64,000 nt of DNA, taken from Trebonia sp963734665 (lineage in GTDB: Bacteria; Actinomycetota; Actinomycetes; Streptosporangiales; Streptosporangiaceae). The position numbers were made by a program, and so were the translations under genes. Positions 43,468-50,938 of the stretch are shown in pieces; within the stretch, counting starts at the first letter, position 1; each line of letters begins with the position of its first letter. The stretch spans positions 620,001 through 684,000 of the forward strand of contig CAVTIR010000010.1 in assembly GCA_963734665.1 (NCBI GenBank). Reading direction: 5' to 3'. Under the pieces are notes generated by a model. That model worked only from the letters and a program-made list of their open reading frames with translations, was not told the DNA's origin and made no database searches.

Positions 43468-44169
43468 GTGCCCGACCGCCCGCACACGATAGTGAGCTGC
43501 GCCGTTTCTCTCGACGGATACCTGGACGACGCGTCACCTGACCGGCTGATCCTGTCCGGCCCCGAGGACCTGGACGAGGTGGACGAACTCCGGGCACAGT
43601 CCGACGCGATCCTGGTCGGTGCCGGCACGATCCGCGCCGACAACCCCAGGCTCCTCATCCGGGACCAGGCCCGGGTGGCCGCCCGCGAGGCGGCCGGCAA
43701 ATCCCCGCACCCCCTGCGCGTCACCGTGACCGCGACCGGCGACCTCGACCCCGCGGCCCGCTTCTTCACCGGGCCCGGCACCCCGCTCGTCTACGCCGCC
43801 ACCGCCGCCGTGCCTGCGGCAAGAAAGAATTTCGAAGACAAGGCAGTCGTCATAGACGCGGGCGCGGAGCCGTCCCTCGCCGCCGTCTTGACCGACCTTT
43901 ATACCGAACGAATGGTGCTGACTCTCCTGGCGGAACCCGGCTCCCGAATGGCGCGCGACCTCCTGGCGGCGAATCTCGCCGACGAGCTCCGCATGGCGAT
44001 CGCACCATTCTTCGTTGGAGACGAATCAGCCCCGCGATTCGCCATGCCCGCGCATTACCCCCATGACCCCGCCACTCCCATGACCCTCGCCAGCGTCCGC
44101 CGCCTCGGTGACCTAGTAATAGCACATTACCGGCTGGGTGCCTTACCCGATATTGACGCCGAAGCGTGA
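43468..44169 (+). CDS. RibD C-terminal/dihydrofolate reductase-fold reductase
   Basis: About 233 residues from GTG 43468. It has the RibD_C pattern: HTIVSCAVSLDGYLDD, then AILVGAGTIRADNPRL, the NADPH-binding and substrate blocks of pyrimidine reductases. It lacks the deaminase domain, so it is a free-standing reductase of the riboflavin pathway or a related pteridine/pyrimidine reductase. It is divergent from the aldehyde dehydrogenase (76 bases between starts) and 82 bases before the FHA gene. Confidence 0.85.
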   Translation: MPDRPHTIVSCAVSLDGYLDDASPDRLILSGPEDLDEVDELRAQSDAILVGAGTIRADNPRLLIRDQARVAAREAAGKSPHPLRVTVTATGDLDPAARFFTGPGTPLVYAATAAVPAARKNFEDKAVVIDAGAEPSLAAVLTDLYTERMVLTLLAEPGSRMARDLLAANLADELRMAIAPFFVGDESAPRFAMPAHYPHDPATPMTLASVRRLGDLVIAHYRLGALPDIDAEA

Positions 44170-44251
44170 TATGGCAACGATAGAGTCGGGTGGACAGCGG
44201 CGATACCGAACTGGCGGGGGATGCCAGACGGCTGACCGCACCGGACGGGAG

Positions 44252-46153
44252 ATGGCGCGGGTGTTGGCTTTTGTCGTGGGGTTGCGCGGTGACCTGTCGG
44301 GCAAGCGCTTCCCGGTCGGCGATGCGCCGGTCACGTTCGGCCGTGGCGACGATAATGACATCGTCATCCACGATCCCGCGGTTTCCCGGCTTCATGCCGA
44401 ACTCCGGCATGAAGCCGACGGCTTTGTCATCTCCGACCGGGGCAGCAGCAATGGCACCAGGGTCAACGGTGTCGTCATCACCACCCAGCGCCTCCAGCCG
44501 GGTGACGAGATCACGATCGCAAGTCATCCGTTCAGCTTCGAGGGGCTGGATGCCGGGGCGGCGACCGTCGTCGTTAGCTCGCTGCGCTACGCCGACGAGA
44601 CCGTGCCCCCGTCCGTCATGCGGGTGACCATCAGCGGCGGCGGTCCTGTCGGCCTGACCTTCGCGTTGCTGCTCGCCGACCTGATGGGACCGAAGGTGGC
44701 CATCCGGCTCTACAACGGCCGCTGGAAGCGGGACGGCCGCAGGGTGGTATGGAAGGGACACGAGGAAGGAAACGTCCGCCGCCAGCAGGTCGTGACCATC
44801 CAGAGCCGCCAGTTCCTCAAGCTCCCTCAGGAGATACAGGACTACCTGTTCACCCCGGGCAACTTCACGGAGATGTGGCCGGCGGGACCGGACTCGATCA
44901 ATGACCGCGGCCCGCGCAACATCCGCATCGCCTATATCGAGGACCGCCTGCTTGAGCTCGCCAACCGCAAGCGGCAGATCGAGCTCATCCCCGAGCAATT
45001 CGACGCGGATTCGGCCCGCGGCGACATAGTCAAGCAGCACGTGCTTGCGATCTGCGAGGGCGGCAGATCGCGCACCTTCTCGCACTTCAAGGGCAAGTTC
45101 GGCGCGGCCGACTTCACCCTGTACGGGCTCGACGGCGAGCAGCTCTCCGACATGGTGCTCGGACTGCGGGTGAAATCGCTGCTGCCCGACCCCATGGCGG
45201 TGCTGCTGACGGTGGCGCAGAACAGGTTCCTGCTGAACTCGCTGAACGGCGAGGGGTTCCTGAATATGCGGCTCACCGACCAGGAGGCGAAGGAAGCGGT
45301 CGGGATCAACCCGGTTAAGCAGACGTTCTCCGGCTGCATCCAGTCGGAGCCCTGCCTGCTGGAGCGGGGCCCGCGCGGCGACTTCGTCTGCGGCACGCAC
45401 AACACCCTGTTCCTGCCCGCATTGCTGCGCGGGTCCGCATTCTGGTCACGGGTGGAGCAAGGGCTTGCGTTGTTCGGCGTCCCGCAGGAGAACCTGACCG
45501 CCGTGACCGGTTTCCAGCTGAACATGGTGCAGCGGCCGAGGTTCTCGGTCCGGCTTTTCCCGCCCACTGCGACGACGCCTGGGACGTTTGGCTTCCTGCT
45601 CGGTGACGCGGCCAACGCGATCCACTTCTGGCCCGGGCGCGGCCTGAATAGCGGGCTGGCGTCGGCGATCTCCCTGGCCCGGTGCCTGGCCAGGGAGAGG
45701 CGCGGCACGGCCCTGCGGGACGCCGACTTCGTCCGGCACGAGGCCGTGATGTCCATGCTCCAGTACCGGCACAAGAGCCGGGCCTGGCTGCAGATGGTCA
45801 CCGCCGACGAGGAAGGCAACTTCCGCGCGATCAAGGACATCATCGCCCAGGGCATTGACGAGGGCGAAGAAGGCGCCTTCGACCGGGACGCCGACCTTGA
45901 GGCGCTGCTCCTGCGGCTGGCCGGGATCCGGGACCGCCTGGCACCGCGCGTCAAGGGCATGCCGGACGACGCCGCGCTGCGCACGCACCTGGAGTCGCTC
46001 GACGGCCCGCTGCTCCACACCGTCCTGGTGAGCGGGCCGTGGGACACTGCGAGCGTCGGCGGCGAGGAGGTCGACATCGACTGGCTCCTCGAGGGCCCGC
46101 AAGTGGCCCAGCCGGCCGCCCCGCACCAGCTCGCCGCGTCTCCCGCCGGGTGA
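44252..46153 (+). CDS. FHA domain fused to FAD-dependent monooxygenase-like domain
   Basis: About 633 residues from ATG 44252 (GGGAG upstream). Residues 1-100 are an FHA domain (VTFGRGDDNDIVIHD, VSRLHAEL, DRGSSNGTRVNG), which binds phosphothreonine. From about residue 120 a flavoprotein begins: VTISGGGPVGLTFALLLADL (FAD GxGxxG) and, late, FLLGDAANAIHFWPGRGLNS (GD-type FAD motif). The middle is unlike common aromatic hydroxylases and recalls MICAL-type monooxygenases only in outline. A 130-residue C-terminal region is helical and acidic. Its enzyme role could be controlled by a Ser/Thr kinase such as the one at 58.5 kb; that link is a guess. Confidence 0.8.
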   Translation: MARVLAFVVGLRGDLSGKRFPVGDAPVTFGRGDDNDIVIHDPAVSRLHAELRHEADGFVISDRGSSNGTRVNGVVITTQRLQPGDEITIASHPFSFEGLDAGAATVVVSSLRYADETVPPSVMRVTISGGGPVGLTFALLLADLMGPKVAIRLYNGRWKRDGRRVVWKGHEEGNVRRQQVVTIQSRQFLKLPQEIQDYLFTPGNFTEMWPAGPDSINDRGPRNIRIAYIEDRLLELANRKRQIELIPEQFDADSARGDIVKQHVLAICEGGRSRTFSHFKGKFGAADFTLYGLDGEQLSDMVLGLRVKSLLPDPMAVLLTVAQNRFLLNSLNGEGFLNMRLTDQEAKEAVGINPVKQTFSGCIQSEPCLLERGPRGDFVCGTHNTLFLPALLRGSAFWSRVEQGLALFGVPQENLTAVTGFQLNMVQRPRFSVRLFPPTATTPGTFGFLLGDAANAIHFWPGRGLNSGLASAISLARCLARERRGTALRDADFVRHEAVMSMLQYRHKSRAWLQMVTADEEGNFRAIKDIIAQGIDEGEEGAFDRDADLEALLLRLAGIRDRLAPRVKGMPDDAALRTHLESLDGPLLHTVLVSGPWDTASVGGEEVDIDWLLEGPQVAQPAAPHQLAASPAG

Positions 46154-46272
46154 ATCGCGCCCCGGACTATCACCGATCCGCCTTACCGTGACAAATGGTG
46201 ACATAGAACACTAATCACCGATAATCGGGCATTGGATGTCAGCCGGGCGTCCGCTCGGCTACGTTGCGGCTC

Positions 46273-46698
46273 ATGGGATTCTTCGACATGTCTGGTTCAC
46301 AGGACGCATATAACCAGGTCTACGACGACCAGCGGCCCCGCCACGAGATCACGCACGAGCTGCTAGCGGGCGCGGCGGGCTTCGAGGCCATGCACATGTA
46401 CGAGCAGCACCGCGAGAACGAGGGCATCACCGAGCACCACGAGCTGGGCAAGGAGATGGTGGCCGGCTTCGCCGCCGCCGAGCTGGACAAGCACCTCGAG
46501 AACGACTACTACGACCACGTGGACCGCGAGCAGGCCCAGCAGCAGGCCCAGCAGCAGGCCAACTACCTCTACGACCAGCAGTACGGCCAGTACGACCCCA
46601 ACTTCGACCCCCAGTACGCCCAGCAGCAGTACGGCCAGCCGGTGTACGACCCGAACGGCCAGCCCTACGGTCAGTACCAGCCGTACGGCCAGTACTAG
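46273..46698 (+). CDS. CipC-like (DUF3759) protein with Q/Y-rich tail
   Basis: About 141 residues from ATG 46273. The first 85 residues (GFFDMSGSQDAYNQVYDD, then HELLAGAAGFEAMHMYEQH and VAGFAAAELDKHLEN) resemble the fungal CipC/DUF3759 fold, best known from Aspergillus concanamycin-induced protein. The rest is low-complexity: QAQQQAQQQAN then repeats of QYGQYDP and YGQPYGQYQPYGQY, like a prion-like or condensate-forming segment. It is 119 bases downstream of the FHA-flavoprotein gene. Recognition is from memory of the pattern; function unknown. Confidence 0.68.
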   Translation: MGFFDMSGSQDAYNQVYDDQRPRHEITHELLAGAAGFEAMHMYEQHRENEGITEHHELGKEMVAGFAAAELDKHLENDYYDHVDREQAQQQAQQQANYLYDQQYGQYDPNFDPQYAQQQYGQPVYDPNGQPYGQYQPYGQY

Positions 46699-46710
46699 CG
46701 CTTAGGCGGC

Positions 46711-46969
46711 AGCAGTCACCACGGCCCCGGTGTCCGGGCTAGCCCGGACACCGGGGGGGTACGGGGGCTCGTTTCCCCAGGAGGGGCAGCATGCGCGCCG
46801 ATATAATCGCGGGTTTTGCCATCGGGGGCGCTTGGTAGCAGTCACCACGGCGCCTAGGTCCGGGCTTGCCCGGACATCGGGGGGTACGGGGGGTCGCCCC
46901 CCCGGGAGATATTGCTGTTTAGCGCGCCCGATATGATGGCGGTTTTTGCCATCGGGCGCGCTAAACAGC
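46711..46969 (+). repeat. Dispersed structured repeat, tandem copies C1 and C2
   Basis: Two units with a 126-base period (the start AGCAGTCACCACGG recurs at 46711 and 46837). Each opens with a collapsed hairpin GTCCGGGCTWGCCCGGAC (46732-46749 and 46858-46875) followed by the G/C module; C2 has the full GGGGGGTACGGGGGG and TCGCCCCCCCGGGAGA. Each is followed by a T-loop core. In C2 the core (ATGATGGCGGTTTTTGCC) is enclosed by perfect 19-base arms (46914-46932 and 46951-46969). The unit lies between convergent genes and could terminate both. Confidence 0.8.
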
Positions 46970-46979
46970 CCATCGGGCG

Positions 46980-47654
46980 CTAGAACAGCGTTCCCTCGCG
47001 TTCGATGCCGCGCATCGCGTCGTAGTCCAGGACCACGCAGCGGATGCCGCGGTCCTCGGCCAGCGTGCGGGCCTGGAGCTTGATTGTCTGCGCGGCGAGC
47101 ACGCCGTGCACCGGGGATAGCAGCGGGTCCCGGTTCAGCAGCTCCAGGTACCGAGTCAGCTGCTCTACCGCGTCGATACCGGCCTGGCGCTTCATCTCGA
47201 TGGCGACGTGCTCGCCTGAGTCATCGCGGCACATGATGTCGACCGGGCCGATCGGGGTGGGGTACTCGCGGCGGATGAGCCGCCAGCCGTCGCCGAGCAG
47301 GTGGAGTTGCTCGGCGAGCAGCTCCTGCAGGTGCGCTTCCACGCCGTCCTTGACGAGGCCCGGGTCGATGCCGAGGTCGACGGACGTGTCCGAGAGCGTT
47401 TCCTCGATGTTGATCGTGAGCGTCTCGCCTGCCTTGTTGGTGACCGTCCACTTGTCAGGCTGCTCCGTGCTTCCCAGATGTTCGGTCAGCCGGCAGGGCG
47501 GCGACATCCAGTTGAGCGGCTTGTAGGAGCCGCCGTCCGAATGCACGAGGACAGACCCGTCCGCCTTCACGATCAGTAGCCGGAGGGCGGACGGGAGGTG
47601 GGCGGTGAGCCTGCCGTCGTAGTCGACGCTGCACCGCGCGATGACGAGACGCAC
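46980..47654 (-). CDS. nucS: Endonuclease NucS (mismatch-specific)
   Basis: 224 residues from GTG 47654; longer in-frame reading overlaps the divergent gene. N-terminal dimerisation domain VRLVIARCSVDYDGRLTAHL and a RecB-like nuclease domain with IGPVDIMCRDDSGEHVAIEMKR (D...ExK) and GIDAVEQLTRYLELL. The C-terminal GTLF is the likely sliding-clamp contact. In actinobacteria NucS replaces MutS/MutL mismatch repair. It ends 11 bases from the repeat array at 46.7-46.97 kb. Confidence 0.92.
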   Translation of the reverse strand: MRLVIARCSVDYDGRLTAHLPSALRLLIVKADGSVLVHSDGGSYKPLNWMSPPCRLTEHLGSTEQPDKWTVTNKAGETLTINIEETLSDTSVDLGIDPGLVKDGVEAHLQELLAEQLHLLGDGWRLIRREYPTPIGPVDIMCRDDSGEHVAIEMKRQAGIDAVEQLTRYLELLNRDPLLSPVHGVLAAQTIKLQARTLAEDRGIRCVVLDYDAMRGIEREGTLF

Positions 47655-47744
47655 ACACGCACTGTAGTCCGGACTACCCGGTGCCGCCCACGCGTTGTAC
47701 ATAGCGGCTTTTAGTAAATCCTCGCATCGATAGGCTTGATCGTC

Positions 47745-48020
47745 GTGAGCCCGCGTAAGACCCGTAACAACCGCCCCGCCGCGCCGTCCGCGCCCCTTGG
47801 TCCCGAGCGGATCGAGGACTGGCCGGACGGTGACTGGGTCGTGCGCCCGGTGCCTGGCGCGGCGGCCACGAAGCCGTATCGCTGCCCCGGCTGCGACCAG
47901 GAGCTGTACCCCGGTATCGCGCACGTGGTGGTGTGGCCCACGCACTCCGGCGCGGCCGCGCGGCGGCACTGGCACACCGTGTGCTGGCAGCGGCGCATGC
48001 AGCGCCGCCCAGGCCGATAG
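47745..48020 (+). CDS. Small zinc-ribbon-like protein, divergent from nucS
   Basis: About 91 residues from GTG 47745. Basic N-terminus (SPRKTRNNRPAAP), then YRCPGCDQELYPGIAHVVVW and a later HWHTVCWQRRMQRR that together offer two Cys plus His/Cys for a metal site. Homologues, often called ATP/GTP-binding protein without evidence, sit beside nucS in other actinobacteria. Function unknown. Only 90 bases separate the two starts. Confidence 0.68.
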   Translation: MSPRKTRNNRPAAPSAPLGPERIEDWPDGDWVVRPVPGAAATKPYRCPGCDQELYPGIAHVVVWPTHSGAAARRHWHTVCWQRRMQRRPGR

Positions 48021-48032
48021 ATGGGATGACAG

Positions 48033-48878
48033 ATGACAGACCCGCGACGCAGCTTTGGTCCGGACGAGACGGGCCTGATAGGATCGCGCTCTTTGCGATC
48101 AGGGCCGTCCCGCCCGGACGTCGGGGGGTACGGGGGGTCGCCCCCCCGGGAGAAAACTGAAATCAGGGCTACGACGGTCCTGCCCGCCCGGCGGACACCG
48201 ATCACGCTGACCACGGAAGACGGGTTGCACCTGATCGGCGAGCTCGCGCTGCCCGAGCACCGTGATCCGGCCGCCACGCTCGTCTGCCTGCACCCGCTGC
48301 CGACGCAAGGCGGGATGATGGACAGCCACGTGTACCGGAAGGCGGCGAACCGGCTGCCCGCGCTGGCGGACGTGGCCGTGCTCCGGTTCAACACCCGGGG
48401 GACCGAGTCTGAGCAGGGCAAGAGCGAGGGTGAGTTCGGCGGCGGCGAGACGGAGCGCCTCGACGTCGAGGCCGCGGTCCGCTATGCCGCTGACGCGGGG
48501 CTGCCGGAAATCTGGCTGCTCGGCTGGTCGTTCGGTACGGAGCTGACGCTGCGCTGGGGCCTGCTGCCGGGCGTCCAGGGCGGCATCCTGCTGTCCCCGC
48601 CGCTGCGCCGGGCCGGCGACCGGGACCTGGATAACTGGGCGGCCTCTGGCAGGCCGTTGACCGCCCTTGTGCCCGAGCTCGACGACTACCTGCGCCCCGA
48701 CGAGGCGCGGCAGCGCTTCGCGCGCGTGCCCAAGGCGGAGGTGATCGGCGTGGACGGCGCCAAGCACCTGTGGGTGGGCGAGAACTTCGTCCGCATCGCG
48801 CTGAACGAGATCGTCGCTGCGGTCAATCCCGGCGCGCTGCACGCCGGCCGTGCCCTGCCGACCTCCTGGGACGAATGA
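48033..48878 (+). CDS. Alpha/beta hydrolase with repeat-coded N-terminus
   Basis: A 281-residue protein. The hydrolase fold starts at about residue 52 (PITLTTEDGLHLIGELALPE), with the nucleophile elbow GWSFGTELT (Ser), an oxyanion region LHPLPTQGGMMDSHVY and a terminal histidine in DGAKHLWVGE. Similar proteins are annotated as serine aminopeptidase S33/CocE-like. The first 45 residues include a copy of the dispersed repeat read in frame (RPDVGGYGGSPPREK). No ATG, GTG or TTG was seen between the repeat and the hydrolase domain, so the repeat-coded part is probably translated. Confidence 0.82.
   Translation: MTDPRRSFGPDETGLIGSRSLRSGPSRPDVGGYGGSPPREKTEIRATTVLPARRTPITLTTEDGLHLIGELALPEHRDPAATLVCLHPLPTQGGMMDSHVYRKAANRLPALADVAVLRFNTRGTESEQGKSEGEFGGGETERLDVEAAVRYAADAGLPEIWLLGWSFGTELTLRWGLLPGVQGGILLSPPLRRAGDRDLDNWAASGRPLTALVPELDDYLRPDEARQRFARVPKAEVIGVDGAKHLWVGENFVRIALNEIVAAVNPGALHAGRALPTSWDE
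48058..48153 (+). repeat. Dispersed structured repeat, copy D, inside the hydrolase gene
   Basis: Outer arms GACGGGCCTGAT (48067-48078) and ATCAGGGCCGTC (48098-48109) pair with a single mismatch around the core GATCGCGCTCTTTGCGATC. The G/C module follows (GGACGTC, GGGGGGTACGGGGGG, TCGCCCCCCCGGGAGA) to 48153. Read in frame by the host gene. Confidence 0.8.
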
Positions 48879-48884
48879 CCCAAC

Positions 48885-48928
48885 AAAGCGGAGGCCCGGA
48901 CCCACTTGTGGGTCCGGGCCTCCGCTTT
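48885..48928. terminator. Bidirectional hairpin terminator
   Basis: A perfect 21-base stem (AAAGCGGAGGCCCGGACCCA, one further C) with a TT loop, lying between convergent genes. The stem begins AAAGCGG and ends CCGCTTT, so T-rich ends face out on both strands, as in a bidirectional intrinsic terminator. Confidence 0.9.
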
Positions 48929-48957
48929 CTGCGTGCCCCGTCAGGCGGTACCTGGGG

Positions 48958-50274
48958 TTACTCGGTCCACCAGTCCTCGTCGTTGGCGCTGGCCTCGCCG
49001 TTCGCGCCGACAGGCCGCGGTGCGGTGCCGTTCCCCGCCGGGCGGGAGACCGGGGCTGGCGCGACCGGCGCGCTCTCCACGGCGGGCTTGACCGGCGCTG
49101 CGGTCACGGCCGGCTCCATCGGCGGCATCTGGATGCCGAGCTGGCCGCCGAGCAGCTGCCGCACCTGGGCGAGGTGCGTGGAGATGTTGTCCTTCTGGCG
49201 GGTGAGTTCCTCGACCTCGCGCTGTGCGGTGAGCCTGCGGCGCTCCGCCTCGGTCTTGGCCTCGCTGATTGCTCCCTCGGCCTGTGCCTTGGCCTGAGCG
49301 ACGATCTGGTCGGCGTTCTTCTTCGCGTTCGACACGAGCTGCCGGGCGTGCTGGTCGGCATCGCGGCGGGTCTGGTCGGCCTGCGCCGACGCCTTGGCGG
49401 CCCGCTGCTCGGCGGTGGACGCGCGCTGCTCGGCTTCGGTGACCAGCTTCTGCGTGGCGGCCTGGGCGGCGGCGAGCCGCTCGGCCTCCTGGCGCTCGGC
49501 ATCCTCGCGGCGGGCGGCGAGCTGGATCTCGAACTCGGCCTCGGCCTGCGCCCGCTGCGCCTCGCTCTCCTCCAGGATGCGCTGCGCCTGCGACCGCATC
49601 TCGTCCGCCTGGCGCTTGGAGGTGGTGAGGATCTCGTCGCGCTCCCGCTTGGCCGCCGCCTTGAGCTGTGCCACCTCACGCTCGGTCGTGGTGCGCAGCT
49701 TGGCGATGTCCCGCTCGGTCGAGGCGCGCTTCTCGGCGACCTCGTGGTCGGCGGTCGCGCGCAGCTTGGCGACCTCGCGCTCGGTGGTGGAGGTCAGCTC
49801 GTCCGACTCGCGCCGCGCGGTGGTGCGGATCGAGTCGGCCTCGCGCTCGGCGGCACCGCGCACGTCGTCAGTCTCGCGCTTGGCGTTGGCGCGCAATTCC
49901 GCGGCCTCGTTCTCGGCCGAGGCCCGCAGCTCGGCGCCGTCAACCTTGGCAGCCGCCTTGATCTCGTTGGCCTCGGACCGCGCGGCCTGCACGAGTTCGG
50001 TGGCCTGCTCCTCGGCGAGCCGCAGCAGTTGCTCAATGCGGGCGCCAAGCCCGGAATAGGTCGGCCGCTCCTGCTCCTGGATCTGCCGCTGCGCGTCCTG
50101 CAGGTCACGGCGCGCGCCGAGCGCGTCCTCCTGGTGCCTGCGCACCTCGTTGGCGAGCTGACGGATGTGCTCGTCGACCTGGTGCGGATCGTAGCCGCGC
50201 ATGACCTTGGCGAAGTCGCGCGGTGGGGTCTCTTCGAAGAAGCTGGTCAGCTGAGCGTCGATATCCGATTGCAT
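48958..50274 (-). CDS. Scy/FilP-like DivIVA-domain coiled-coil protein
   Basis: A 438-residue, mostly helical protein. Residues 1-60 carry the DivIVA-type start (FFEETPPRDFAKVMRGYDPHQ then VDEHIRQLANEV). From residue 93 to 235 there are 13 clear 11-residue (hendecad) repeats such as ELRANAKRETD, DVRGAAEREAD and KLRTTTEREVA; a heptad coil follows to about residue 365. The end is disordered and terminates DWWTE. Hendecads form right-handed coils, as in the Streptomyces polar-growth scaffold Scy, which lies in the same neighbourhood (before mce and thiolase). It probably organises polar growth or filaments. Its length is far below that of Scy and closer to FilP. Confidence 0.82.
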   Translation of the reverse strand: MQSDIDAQLTSFFEETPPRDFAKVMRGYDPHQVDEHIRQLANEVRRHQEDALGARRDLQDAQRQIQEQERPTYSGLGARIEQLLRLAEEQATELVQAARSEANEIKAAAKVDGAELRASAENEAAELRANAKRETDDVRGAAEREADSIRTTARRESDELTSTTEREVAKLRATADHEVAEKRASTERDIAKLRTTTEREVAQLKAAAKRERDEILTTSKRQADEMRSQAQRILEESEAQRAQAEAEFEIQLAARREDAERQEAERLAAAQAATQKLVTEAEQRASTAEQRAAKASAQADQTRRDADQHARQLVSNAKKNADQIVAQAKAQAEGAISEAKTEAERRRLTAQREVEELTRQKDNISTHLAQVRQLLGGQLGIQMPPMEPAVTAAPVKPAVESAPVAPAPVSRPAGNGTAPRPVGANGEASANDEDWWTE

Positions 50275-50403
50275 ATGGGCCTAATCCAAGCTAGACGGGG
50301 ACGGCAGGCGGGGCCGGAGGGCGGGAGGGTGGTCTCGCCAGTGAGACGCAATCTACTCCGCCTCCGCCGGCTCTGCGGGTGCTTCGATGTACTGCACGGG
50401 CAG

Positions 50404-50470
50404 CGAACCCTTTTCTTTACGCGGTCGCCGCCCCAGGTAACAAACTGGCAACTGTAAAGAAAACAGTTCG
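50404..50470. promoter_or_regulatory. 17-base inverted repeat upstream of the coiled-coil gene
   Basis: CGAACCCTTTTCTTTAC (50404-50420) and GTAAAGAAAACAGTTCG (50454-50470) pair at 15 of 17 positions with a 33-base loop. It lies 130 bases upstream of the start of the coiled-coil gene and resembles the atpH-atpA inverted repeat in sequence, arm length and spacing. Confidence 0.6.
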
Positions 50471-50629
50471 TCCAACAGTGTCACTCGTCAACCAATTCTA
50501 AAGGTCACGCAGCTCTCATAAGTCCCTGAGACCTGTCCAGTAGGTCACGTTTCATGCACCTCACAAGTACCAAACGATGCAAACGATCGCATTGGTGCGG
50601 GGAACGATTGTGCACGGCAGCTACCCAGC

Positions 50630-50938
50630 AGCCTTGGTCAGGGGGTACTGGAGTACTGGGGGTCGCCCCCCGGTTGCGGAACGAATCGTCTATTACAGGC
50701 ACCCCGCAGCCTTCGTCCGCGCGGCCAGGCCTGATACGATCGCGATTTTTGCGATCAGGCCTGGCCGCTTGGGCATCGGGGGGTACGGGGGATCGCCCCC
50801 GGTTGCGGAACGAGTCGTCTATTGCAGACACCCCGCAGCCTTCGTCCGCGCGGCCAGGCCTGATACGATCGCGGTTTTTGCGATCAGGCCTGGTCGCGCG
50901 GACTCCGGGGGGTACGGGGGGTCGCTCCCCCGGGAGAC
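50630..50938 (+). repeat. Dispersed structured repeat, tandem array E0-E1-E2
   Basis: Two full units (E1, E2; 139-base period, GGTTGCGGAACGA at 50672 and 50811) and a partial one (E0, about 50630-50671). In E1 perfect 13-base arms (50723-50735, 50754-50766) enclose ACGATCGCGATTTTTGCG; in E2 the same arms have a single G-T change. Each core is followed by the G/C module: in E1 it runs into GGTTGCGG and in E2 it ends CCGGGAGA. The end of E2 codes the tail of the epimerase gene on the minus strand. Confidence 0.82.
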
